Shown: one piece after another, positions 1-8,609 of the stretch | How the letters are laid out: each line of letters begins with the position of its first letter | Numbering within the stretch: the stretch's first letter is position 1 | Source: Chlorobiota bacterium | Lineage (GTDB): Bacteria; Bacteroidota; Ignavibacteria; Kapaibacteriales; UBA961 | DNA: 64,000 bases | Direction: 5' to 3' | NCBI GenBank assembly: GCA_014191195.1 | Contig: BJGZ01000005.1 | Coordinates: forward strand, 1,557-65,556 | Notes under the pieces: model-generated | The model's input: the letters and a program-made list of their open reading frames with translations, nothing else | Databases searched by the model: none | What the model was told of the DNA's origin: nothing | Position numbers and translations under genes: made by a program

Positions 1-790
1 ATTCTGTTATTAGTGGTGGATATGATAATGCAATTATTGGCGCTTCTTCAATTTCTCAATATTCAGCAATTGGTGGCGGTAGATATCAAAGTATAAGATC
101 AGGAAAGGACAATACTTTGTCTGGTGGATCATATAACCTTATCATGCTAACAGATTCATCAGCAATAACTGGTGGAAGTAATAATAGAATTTTAACACAA
201 TCAGATGCATCTATTATTGGTGGTGGTATTAATAATACAATTCAAACTAATGCCTTGTTGAATACTATTTCAGGTGGAAGAGGCAATGCAATTACAAATA
301 CAGATAGTTCTACAATTGGCGGTGGTGCCTCGAATACTATAGTACAAGACGCAGATGGCTCAACCATTGCTGGTGGTGTTAGTAATTCCATTAGTAGTGC
401 AGCAAATACTGCTTTTATCGGTGGTGGATTTCAGAATTCTATAGCAGCTGACGGACAACGTTCTGTTATCGTAGGTGGATATCTAAATGATATAGCAGAT
501 GCAGATTATGCTGTAGTTGGTGGAGGTAACAATAATAATATTGGAGCTTCATCTGATTATTCAGTTATTGTTGGTGGTAATATCAATGATATATCAACAA
601 GTGCTGTCTATTCAATGATTGGAACTGGGCAAGACAATAATATCCTAGCTAATGCAAGCTATTCATTTATTGGTGGTGGTTCTGGCAATAATGTAAATTC
701 ATCAGCAATGTATTCCAGTATTATATCTGGTCTTACCAATAGTATAGAATCAAGCTCTACTCATTCCATAGTTGGTGGTGGTACTTTAAA
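1..790. repeat. Long direct repeat, copy A (>=790 bp, identical to 5621-6410)
   Basis: Read side by side, bases 1-790 match 5621-6410 with no difference. The first mismatch is at 791 (t) against 6411 (c), and after about 800 the sequences diverge clearly although they stay homologous at protein level. The left boundary is outside the window. Both copies lie in the same frame of paralogous head-repeat genes. Confidence 0.95.
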
Positions 791-2786
791 TGATATTAGT
801 GGAAGTTATTCTGCAGTAACAGGTGGATATGATAATAATATATGGAGTGCTAATTATTCAGGTATCCACAGTGGCATTAATAATAATATTAATTCTTCAG
901 CACATAATTCAGTTATTTCTGGTGGCTCAAGTAATCATATAAATAGTACAAATTCAGTTATTTCTGGTGGGATTTCAAATGGAATTAGCTCAAATGGTAA
1001 TGCAAATATTATAGCTGGAGGTGGTAATAATACTATATCTACTTCAGCGCAATATGCAGCTATTACTGGTGGACAATCAAATGCAGTTGCAGCAAATTGG
1101 GCTTTTATAGGTGGTGGTAATGGTAATACAGTTACCAGTTCTGCACAATATGCAATTATTCCTGGTGGACAAAGTAATTCAATTTCAAGTATGTATGGAA
1201 TTGCTATAGGTAATAATAATATTGTATCTGGAAATTATGGGATAATTTTAGGATCTACAAATCAAGTACAAAACCAAAAATCTTTTGTCATAGGTAATAA
1301 TTCTATTGTCTCAGGTGCCAATTCTCTGGCTTTAGGAAATTATGTAACAAATTCATTAAATAATTCATTAATGGCTAATTATAGTGGAGGTTTTGTATTT
1401 AAAAGCGGGGGTTCAGAAATAGGTAACTATGTAGCAGAATTTGATAATAATTGTGATGGTTGCTTTCATGGTGGTAATGGAATAAAAATTAAGATTAGGA
1501 GTACAGTCCCAAATTCTTATAATGAATTTATTACATTCGCAAATTTTGAGGGTAATAGAGTTGGACGAGTTAGAGGGCAATCCATTTATGAGTTGATAGC
1601 TTCTAATGACTATAAGAGGAAAATGAAAAAGTTTGATGAAGATATCGTAGCTAAAGGAGTAGGTATTGCAATAAGTACTTTGAACGTTGGTGTTAAAGGT
1701 GCTTATTCACTAGCTGCTGTGGCAGATGCTATAGCAAATACTGTTGTGGGGATTCCATCTGCAAATGCTTCAAATGTTGCGCAATTAGGTACAGGGACAG
1801 GCTTTGTCGCAGCTTTAGCAGCTGTATGGTCAAGTAGTTATATTCAAGTTCCAATAAAATTATCAGACTTAGGTCTCGCGACTTCTAATTTGGCATATTC
1901 AATAGCAAATGAAGTTTTTGCAGTTCAGGCAAAAAACGATTATGATACAGATATTAAGGCTAAAGTTGGCATTACATATGAATCTGGTTCAGCTGATTAT
2001 GCAGAGTGGTTGCCTAAAGCTAATATGAAAATTAATTTTTCCGATGGAGATATTGTGGGTGTCAATAAAGGAATGATACAATTTGAAACAGAAGGTGCAG
2101 AGCAGTTGATGGTAATATCTAGTAGACCTATGATTCTTGGAAATATGCCTGAAACTGAAAAGGAAAATGATTTTGAGAAAGTTGCATTTATGGGCCAAGT
2201 CCCCGTTTCAATTCTAGGAATAGCTGAGAAAGGAGATTTTATCTTGCCAAGTGGCGGTAATAATGGATTAGGAATTGCTGTTCATCCCGAGAATATGGAA
2301 GATGAAGATTATGCGAATATTGTTGGTATTGCTTGGTCTGATGCAAAAGATACTTTTAATATTAATCGTATCAATGTGGCAGTTGGATTGCAAACTTCTA
2401 CATTAGCAAATCAAATCACTAAGCAATCCAAAGAAATTAACAATCTTAAAGAATCACTGTTTAGAGTCGACAAAACTCTTCAAAAGTTATTGAACGGTGA
2501 AAATGTACATTATGGCTCACATAAAAAGCCTCATTATAATAATGTTAATACTGTATCAACAGTTATTCAAAATAAGAACTCCAATATTACACTCGATAAT
2601 ACAGAGTCTAAAGCTTTGCATACTTATTATAAAGAAACACTGAATCTATTTGATAAAAAGTACATAAAAGATAATAGCTCTGAGTTATCCTTTAAAACTT
2701 CAACTATAGGTTCGAATTTTATTGAGCAACCTCAGTTAAAAGAGCTATATGTGTTTTCTATAGTTTCAAGATTATATCAATACTAA
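1..2786 (+). CDS. Exported YadA-like head-repeat fibre protein, copy 1 (5' end outside window)
   Basis: The reading frame is open from the left edge (first full codon at 3), so the signal peptide and N-terminal domain lie outside. From about 3 to 1370 it encodes imperfect repeats of about 15 residues with the core YSxIxGGxxNxI, the pattern of left-handed beta-roll heads in YadA-type trimeric adhesins. Then come an Ala-rich hydrophobic stretch (about 1650-1920) and a conserved domain beginning YESGSADYAEWLP near 1977 and containing GQVPV and NNGLGIA, which resembles intramolecular-chaperone domains of phage appendages. A short predicted coiled coil (QITKQSKEINNLKESL, about 2415) and a unique Asn/Ser/Lys-rich tail end the protein. 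Nucleotides 1-790 are identical to 5621-6410 in the second copy. A collar-domain gene follows after 26 bp. A role in a surface or secreted fibre is inferred; no enzymatic function is evident. Confidence 0.8.
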   Translation, partial: SVISGGYDNAIIGASSISQYSAIGGGRYQSIRSGKDNTLSGGSYNLIMLTDSSAITGGSNNRILTQSDASIIGGGINNTIQTNALLNTISGGRGNAITNTDSSTIGGGASNTIVQDADGSTIAGGVSNSISSAANTAFIGGGFQNSIAADGQRSVIVGGYLNDIADADYAVVGGGNNNNIGASSDYSVIVGGNINDISTSAVYSMIGTGQDNNILANASYSFIGGGSGNNVNSSAMYSSIISGLTNSIESSSTHSIVGGGTLNDISGSYSAVTGGYDNNIWSANYSGIHSGINNNINSSAHNSVISGGSSNHINSTNSVISGGISNGISSNGNANIIAGGGNNTISTSAQYAAITGGQSNAVAANWAFIGGGNGNTVTSSAQYAIIPGGQSNSISSMYGIAIGNNNIVSGNYGIILGSTNQVQNQKSFVIGNNSIVSGANSLALGNYVTNSLNNSLMANYSGGFVFKSGGSEIGNYVAEFDNNCDGCFHGGNGIKIKIRSTVPNSYNEFITFANFEGNRVGRVRGQSIYELIASNDYKRKMKKFDEDIVAKGVGIAISTLNVGVKGAYSLAAVADAIANTVVGIPSANASNVAQLGTGTGFVAALAAVWSSSYIQVPIKLSDLGLATSNLAYSIANEVFAVQAKNDYDTDIKAKVGITYESGSADYAEWLPKANMKINFSDGDIVGVNKGMIQFETEGAEQLMVISSRPMILGNMPETEKENDFEKVAFMGQVPVSILGIAEKGDFILPSGGNNGLGIAVHPENMEDEDYANIVGIAWSDAKDTFNINRINVAVGLQTSTLANQITKQSKEINNLKESLFRVDKTLQKLLNGENVHYGSHKKPHYNNVNTVSTVIQNKNSNITLDNTESKALHTYYKETLNLFDKKYIKDNSSELSFKTSTIGSNFIEQPQLKELYVFSIVSRLYQY

Positions 2787-2812
2787 CATTCTTAACATTT
2801 ATTGACTTATAT

Positions 2813-3898
2813 ATGAATACTTTTTCTATAGTTTTAAGATGCCGTTTTATTGTTTTTGTATTCTTGATTTCATTTTTCTGCCTGCACAAAATGCAAGCCC
2901 AATCAGAAAAATATGTATTCAGATTTACCTTGTTGAAGATAAAATATGATACTACTATAACACCAGCAATTTGGCTATACACCAATCTTGATCATACTGA
3001 TAGCACGATATATAGAGCCGCAGTAGTCTATATAAATAAAACTCAAATATTTGATACTGTATTTTCATCGGTAAGTATAAAAGTATTTACAGATACTAAT
3101 TCTGCGCCTATCCTTTCATTCGGTCCAATTTTAAAACAAAATTTGGCGTTTAAAAATTCAGAAGGCTCTGGAGAATTTACTTTAACTGGATTAACTGCTT
3201 CAAGGAATATCCATGTAGCTCGCTTATATGTAGATTCTAGGACTGATTATTCACATCAGGAGCAATTCACTATTAGTTCATTTCCCCCAATTCCAATTGG
3301 GACAGTGATGCCTTATATAATGAATTCATCTTTACCATTAGAGGTTTCTGGATGGTTTGTATGCGATGGCAGATCAATTTCTTCTCTGAGTCATTTAACA
3401 AATGATGAAAAAACTGCACTTGTTAATCTTTTGTTCGCATCAGGAAATCCAAATTATTTTAATTTGCCAGATATGCGTGGATATTTTTTGCGAGGTGTTG
3501 ACGGAGGGTCCGGCAATGATCCAGATCATGCTTCTAGAGGCGGTTGGGGAAATAAGTTAGGTGGTGTTCAAAACGATACCCTTAAAATTCATAATCATGT
3601 AGGGAACCTAAGTGATCATCATCACACAGGAACAACTACATCTAATGGGGAACATAATCACGGTGGCGTGACTGGTAATGGAGGATATGAAGCAAGTGCT
3701 TTTGAAAGGGGGCCAGGATCAGGGAATGTTGCCAATAATATAGGAACTCATAATCATTCCATTAGTACCGATGGAGCTCATACACATACATTTACTACGT
3801 CTGGTCCAATAGGTTTCGCTCTTGCTATACAAAATAGCGGTGGCAATGAAACCAGGCCAAAAAACATTGGTGTAAGTTATATTATAAAAGCTCGATAA
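2813..3898 (+). CDS. Exported phage tail-collar-domain protein, copy 1
   Basis: The 361-residue product starts with a hydrophobic signal sequence ending near residue 30 (MQAQ/S). Residues about 30-155 form a beta-rich domain I do not recognise. From about 160 it matches the phage tail-collar fold (T4 gp12 type): IPIGTVMPY, GWFVCDGR, NLPDMRGYFLRG, then a His-rich tip with HNH, HHH, HNH, HNH and HTH, and the family-type ending ETRPKNIGVSYIIKAR. In gp12 such HxH motifs bind metal along the trimer axis. It begins 26 bp after the upstream head-repeat gene and probably shares its transcript. No other phage structural genes are nearby, so I infer an exported, domesticated fibre tip or adhesin. The family assignment is firm; the role is inference. 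Confidence 0.82.
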   Translation: MNTFSIVLRCRFIVFVFLISFFCLHKMQAQSEKYVFRFTLLKIKYDTTITPAIWLYTNLDHTDSTIYRAAVVYINKTQIFDTVFSSVSIKVFTDTNSAPILSFGPILKQNLAFKNSEGSGEFTLTGLTASRNIHVARLYVDSRTDYSHQEQFTISSFPPIPIGTVMPYIMNSSLPLEVSGWFVCDGRSISSLSHLTNDEKTALVNLLFASGNPNYFNLPDMRGYFLRGVDGGSGNDPDHASRGGWGNKLGGVQNDTLKIHNHVGNLSDHHHTGTTTSNGEHNHGGVTGNGGYEASAFERGPGSGNVANNIGTHNHSISTDGAHTHTFTTSGPIGFALAIQNSGGNETRPKNIGVSYIIKAR

Positions 3899-3940
3899 GT
3901 TCAATAAATACTTTATCGATATATAAAAGCACTTCTTTTG

Positions 3941-3978
3941 GCACTGATTTTGTAATAAAAGTCAGTGCTTTCTTTTTT
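3941..3978 (+). terminator. Rho-independent terminator after first cassette
   Basis: GCACTGA (3941-3947) pairs with TCAGTGC (3962-3968). The stem can extend inward through TTTT/AAAA with one bulge, and it is followed by TTTCTTTTTT. It closes the first head/collar cassette before the second begins. Confidence 0.8.
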
Positions 3979-4042
3979 GCCTCAATTTGTAACAAATACC
4001 ATTATTATGAGATATTATAGTCTTTTAATGATAAAAATTTTT

Positions 4043-4050
4043 TATATTTG
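4043..4050 (+). promoter_or_regulatory. Possible Bacteroidota -7 element for second cassette
   Basis: TATATTTG matches the TAnnTTTG -7 consensus in the 177-bp gap between the terminator and the next start codon. I find no TTTG at the expected 19-20 bp upstream, so only half of the promoter is supported. The rest of the gap (3979-4155) holds nothing else I recognise. Confidence 0.3.
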
Positions 4051-4155
4051 AGGTGTATCTTCATTTGCAGAGGTCTATTTAGGCTGTGATATGCTGTATT
4101 AACAAGTAAATTTTAAATAAATATATAATTCTAAATTAAATAAAAGGTTGTACCT

Positions 4156-7100
4156 ATGAAATGTTGTAACGGTAAGATGCTGTTCATTGCATTATGTTTG
4201 GGTTTTTTGGCATTTAGTCAAAAAGCTACTTCTCAGGTTCAAGTTCCAAGAACACTTAGCTTACAAGGAGCTCTTACGAATTCCTTTGATTCTAAATTCA
4301 TGGAAGGATCTCATATCATTAAAGTTGGTATTTATGAATCAGCTTTGGGTGGTTTCCCTTTATTCGAACAAAGAGATACCATTACTTTGGCTACTGGTGG
4401 TTTATATAATATTACTTTAGGCCGCGGCGCTGGTTTGCCTGCGAAATTAACATTTGATAGACAATACTTTGTAGATATTGCAGTAGATGGTATTCCTCAG
4501 GCAATGAGAATACCGATGCAATCTGCCCCTTACTCATTAATGGCTGCCAATATTGCGCCAGATATAGTGAGTGAATCAAATTTTACTCCTGATTTGAGAG
4601 AAAAATTATTCCCAACAGAAATCAAAAAGGGCGATAAAACACTTGCAAATACTGTTTTAGGTTATAAATCTGTTATTGCTGGTGGTGATAATAATAGTAC
4701 GCTTACCAATTATAATTCCATTCTAGGTGGTTTTACTAATCGTGTTACAGGTGTATACGGTACAATTGGTGGTGGCGAAGCTAATTTAGCCGTCGGACAA
4801 TATTCATTCGTGGGCGGTGGAAAAGAAAATAAAGCCAATGCTGATTATTCATCAATTGCTGGCGGCCTACAAAATCAAGTGCAATCATCTGGATCGAATG
4901 GTATTGTAAGTGGTGGTAGTTTAAATTCAGTTTCAGCAATGAATGCTGCAATTTTAGGCGGACGCTGGAACAATGCAAGTGGAATGTCATCTGCAATAGT
5001 AGGCGGAGAAAATAATCGTGCTTCAATGTCCTATGCATTTGTAGGTGGCGGCTCATTTAATACTGCAAGTGGTGGATATTCATCGGTTTTAGGTGGGATT
5101 AATAATGCAAACTCTGGTCAATATGGTATTATATTAGGTGGCCAGAATAATGTTAATTCTGGACAATATTCTATGGTAGCCACTGGTAATTTGAATAAAG
5201 CTACCAATCTTCATGGTATTATTCTTAGTGGTGAAAGCAATCAAGCACTTGGAAATTATGCAATGATTTTAGGTGGAAATAATAATAAAGTAACTGGTTC
5301 CAGTTCATCTATTACTTCTGGTGATAATCACTCGATTGATGGAAATTCTTCTAATATCGGTGGTGGATTTACACATTTAATTAAATCTGCTTATGCCTCT
5401 ATTGGTGGTGGTAGAGAAAATATCGTAGGTACAAATTCAGACTATTCTAGCATTAAAGGTGGTATGCGAAATGTGATCAATAGTGCTTATTCTCTGATTG
5501 CTGGAGGCCAAGGTAATCTTGTTAATGGACAATATAGTAGCATTACTGGCGGTTTGAATAATTATATTTTTGGACGTATGAGTATTGGGGCAGGTGAATT
5601 AGACTCCATCACTTCAGACCATTCTGTTATTAGTGGTGGATATGATAATGCAATTATTGGCGCTTCTTCAATTTCTCAATATTCAGCAATTGGTGGCGGT
5701 AGATATCAAAGTATAAGATCAGGAAAGGACAATACTTTGTCTGGTGGATCATATAACCTTATCATGCTAACAGATTCATCAGCAATAACTGGTGGAAGTA
5801 ATAATAGAATTTTAACACAATCAGATGCATCTATTATTGGTGGTGGTATTAATAATACAATTCAAACTAATGCCTTGTTGAATACTATTTCAGGTGGAAG
5901 AGGCAATGCAATTACAAATACAGATAGTTCTACAATTGGCGGTGGTGCCTCGAATACTATAGTACAAGACGCAGATGGCTCAACCATTGCTGGTGGTGTT
6001 AGTAATTCCATTAGTAGTGCAGCAAATACTGCTTTTATCGGTGGTGGATTTCAGAATTCTATAGCAGCTGACGGACAACGTTCTGTTATCGTAGGTGGAT
6101 ATCTAAATGATATAGCAGATGCAGATTATGCTGTAGTTGGTGGAGGTAACAATAATAATATTGGAGCTTCATCTGATTATTCAGTTATTGTTGGTGGTAA
6201 TATCAATGATATATCAACAAGTGCTGTCTATTCAATGATTGGAACTGGGCAAGACAATAATATCCTAGCTAATGCAAGCTATTCATTTATTGGTGGTGGT
6301 TCTGGCAATAATGTAAATTCATCAGCAATGTATTCCAGTATTATATCTGGTCTTACCAATAGTATAGAATCAAGCTCTACTCATTCCATAGTTGGTGGTG
6401 GTACTTTAAACGATATTAGTGCTAACTATTCTGTTATCACAGGTGGGCATGATAATAATATATTAACTGGAGCTACTTATTCCACTATTTCAGGTGGAAA
6501 GAATAATAATATTAATACCTCTGCTACTTTCTCTGTAATTGGAGGTGGCGAGACTAATTTAATAAATGCGAGTTCTTATCAAAGTGCCTTGTTCGGTGGT
6601 TTAGGTAATGAAATAGGACCTAATTCTAATAGAAGTGCCTTGTTAGGTGGATATTCCAATTATATAGCTGGAATTTACTCTACTATAGTGGCTGGAAATG
6701 ATAATAATCTTAATGGTGATTATTCATTTGTTGGCGGTGGTACAACTAATTCAATAACTGGTTCCTATTCAACAATATCTGGTGGGTCTTCGAATACTGT
6801 TTCTGCTTCTGCGCTATATGCAACTATTGCAGGAGGGCAAAGTAATTCTGTTTCTAGTAATCATGGTATAGCTATTGGCAAAAGTAATAGTGTAAGTGCA
6901 ACATACGGTATAGCACTTGGTAATTCTAATACAGTTACTGGGTCTCAAGGTGTTGCTATAGGATATTTAAATAGTGCTGGATCAAATGGTTTAGCATTGG
7001 GAAATAATTCAACTGCTTCAGCAGATCAATTCTATGCTAAGTATTCAAGCGGATTCTATTTTAAAGGCCAAGGAACTGGAGCAAATGCAGAAAGTAAATT

Positions 7101-8556
7101 TACAGCAACTTTTATAAATGATGCTGCAGGTGGAGGTAATGGTATTAACATAATTTTAGATGCTTCCCAACCTGCAAATGCAAATGACTTTGTTAGATTT
7201 ACTAATTCTCTTGGCACCACTGTTGGTAGGATCGAAGGCCAAACAATTGCTAGTAAAGCCGACAATGCATCGCAATTGTCAACTAGTGATCACTATGTGA
7301 GAGATTTAGCATTATATACTTATATTGTGCAGGATGCTTTAGGTGGCCAAGTTGCAGCTATAAGAACAAGGGACATCGGAATTGCTAAATCTGTTCTAGC
7401 TGCTGTTGATGTTGTAGCTTCATGGATTGAAGTTGGTGCTGGATTTGCTTGTGGTGGTTCTCCATTTACTCTTAACTGTCTTGGATTAGGAGCAGCATTT
7501 ACTGCTGCTGCTGTTAGCTCTGTTGCGCAATTAGGAGCTATGATAGCGGATATTATTGATTATACAGCTAACGCTAGAGAAGCACAAGAAAGATTTGCAG
7601 AAACTGAAAAGCTAAAAGCAGATTGGGCATGTAACTTGTATACTAATCAAGGTGTAACATATGAGTCAGGATCTGCAGATTATGCTGAATGGTTGCCAAA
7701 ATCAAGCTTGAATGATAAATTTGTTGCATCAGATATTGTAGGTGTCAAAAATGGCAAAATATCTAAAAATACATCAGATGTAGACCAGTGTATGGTAATA
7801 TCAATGAAACCAATTGTTTTAGGTAATACTCCAGATGCTGGTAGAGAAAAAGAATTTGAAAAAGTTGCTTTTATGGGCCAAGTACCTGTTAAAGTACTCG
7901 GAAAAGTTGAATTAGGCGACTATATTATACCAAGCGGTAGTAATAATGGTCTTGGTATGGCTCGTAAACCCAAAGATTTGTCTCCATATGAATATCGCAA
8001 AGTGATTGGAGTTGCTTGGAGCGCGGGTGATGCTCCTTCTGGAATAAATATAATTAATGTAGCTGTTGGTTTGAATCAAAATTCTACTTCTAATGTAATA
8101 GAAGAACAAACCGATCGTATTGTTTTAATTGAAAAAGAATTAGATGATGCTCAAAAAGAAATAAAAGATATAAATAATGTTTTGGTTACTTTAATCCCCA
8201 AATACAAAGAAGTACGTGGATTAGAAACCAATGGAACATTGCAAGAATTATTTAAAGGTTTAGATTTTGATAAAGCAAAGCAAGTAAGTGCAAGAAAATT
8301 AAAAAGTCTAAAACCTATGGAAGGAATTATTGCTGAAAAAGCTGCTAGTATTTCTCCTGATATTAAAGTTGTTCCATTTGAAGAAATTGAACGAGGTTAT
8401 TTGCAATCACGTCAACTATTTATCGATGGCGGTGGTGATATTGAATCACATCCTTTTTATTCAAAAATGGAAAGTGACCCAGTTTATAAAGAAATTATGC
8501 TCAGAAATATGAATAGAGTTCTTAACAAGGCAGCATTAGATGCATCTACTAAATAA
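4156..8556 (+). CDS. Exported YadA-like head-repeat fibre protein, copy 2 (complete)
   Basis: This is the 1466-residue complete version of the first protein. A signal peptide covers about residues 1-26. Residues about 27-135 resemble the N-terminal domain common on Bacteroidota surface proteins (SLQGALTNS, then MRIPMQSAPYSLMA). About 165-955 is a run of roughly fifty 14-18-residue units with the core YSxIxGGxxNxxxx. A more compact section ending AKYSSGFYFKG follows, then an Ala-rich hydrophobic segment (about 1080-1140) with two Cys. A conserved domain starts at 1169 (YESGSADYAEWLP) and a heptad-like coiled coil spans about 1313-1350. The C-terminal tail differs from copy 1. Head domains of this kind are trimeric adhesin rods, and the C-terminal domain looks like a folding or trimerisation module. 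It heads the second cassette, with its collar partner 53 bp downstream. No YadA membrane anchor is visible, so how it is attached is unknown. Confidence 0.85.
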   Translation: MKCCNGKMLFIALCLGFLAFSQKATSQVQVPRTLSLQGALTNSFDSKFMEGSHIIKVGIYESALGGFPLFEQRDTITLATGGLYNITLGRGAGLPAKLTFDRQYFVDIAVDGIPQAMRIPMQSAPYSLMAANIAPDIVSESNFTPDLREKLFPTEIKKGDKTLANTVLGYKSVIAGGDNNSTLTNYNSILGGFTNRVTGVYGTIGGGEANLAVGQYSFVGGGKENKANADYSSIAGGLQNQVQSSGSNGIVSGGSLNSVSAMNAAILGGRWNNASGMSSAIVGGENNRASMSYAFVGGGSFNTASGGYSSVLGGINNANSGQYGIILGGQNNVNSGQYSMVATGNLNKATNLHGIILSGESNQALGNYAMILGGNNNKVTGSSSSITSGDNHSIDGNSSNIGGGFTHLIKSAYASIGGGRENIVGTNSDYSSIKGGMRNVINSAYSLIAGGQGNLVNGQYSSITGGLNNYIFGRMSIGAGELDSITSDHSVISGGYDNAIIGASSISQYSAIGGGRYQSIRSGKDNTLSGGSYNLIMLTDSSAITGGSNNRILTQSDASIIGGGINNTIQTNALLNTISGGRGNAITNTDSSTIGGGASNTIVQDADGSTIAGGVSNSISSAANTAFIGGGFQNSIAADGQRSVIVGGYLNDIADADYAVVGGGNNNNIGASSDYSVIVGGNINDISTSAVYSMIGTGQDNNILANASYSFIGGGSGNNVNSSAMYSSIISGLTNSIESSSTHSIVGGGTLNDISANYSVITGGHDNNILTGATYSTISGGKNNNINTSATFSVIGGGETNLINASSYQSALFGGLGNEIGPNSNRSALLGGYSNYIAGIYSTIVAGNDNNLNGDYSFVGGGTTNSITGSYSTISGGSSNTVSASALYATIAGGQSNSVSSNHGIAIGKSNSVSATYGIALGNSNTVTGSQGVAIGYLNSAGSNGLALGNNSTASADQFYAKYSSGFYFKGQGTGANAESKFTATFINDAAGGGNGINIILDASQPANANDFVRFTNSLGTTVGRIEGQTIASKADNASQLSTSDHYVRDLALYTYIVQDALGGQVAAIRTRDIGIAKSVLAAVDVVASWIEVGAGFACGGSPFTLNCLGLGAAFTAAAVSSVAQLGAMIADIIDYTANAREAQERFAETEKLKADWACNLYTNQGVTYESGSADYAEWLPKSSLNDKFVASDIVGVKNGKISKNTSDVDQCMVISMKPIVLGNTPDAGREKEFEKVAFMGQVPVKVLGKVELGDYIIPSGSNNGLGMARKPKDLSPYEYRKVIGVAWSAGDAPSGINIINVAVGLNQNSTSNVIEEQTDRIVLIEKELDDAQKEIKDINNVLVTLIPKYKEVRGLETNGTLQELFKGLDFDKAKQVSARKLKSLKPMEGIIAEKAASISPDIKVVPFEEIERGYLQSRQLFIDGGGDIESHPFYSKMESDPVYKEIMLRNMNRVLNKAALDASTK
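5621..6410. repeat. Long direct repeat, copy B (identical to 1-790)
   Basis: This is the second copy of the perfect repeat at the window's left edge, covering about residues 490-752 of the protein encoded at 4156-8556. The centre-to-centre offset is 5620 bp, which is the cassette period. Identity stops within one codon of the shared peptide GGGTLNDIS. Confidence 0.95.
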
Positions 8557-8609
8557 TTCAGATTATATTAGTTTTATTTATTCATTGTTCCATATAAAAA
8601 AAATAAATC

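Noticed and set aside
4660-7030. CRISPR-like or satellite array
   Set aside because: The periodicity is at protein level with variable unit length and diverged DNA; it is one continuous coding frame.
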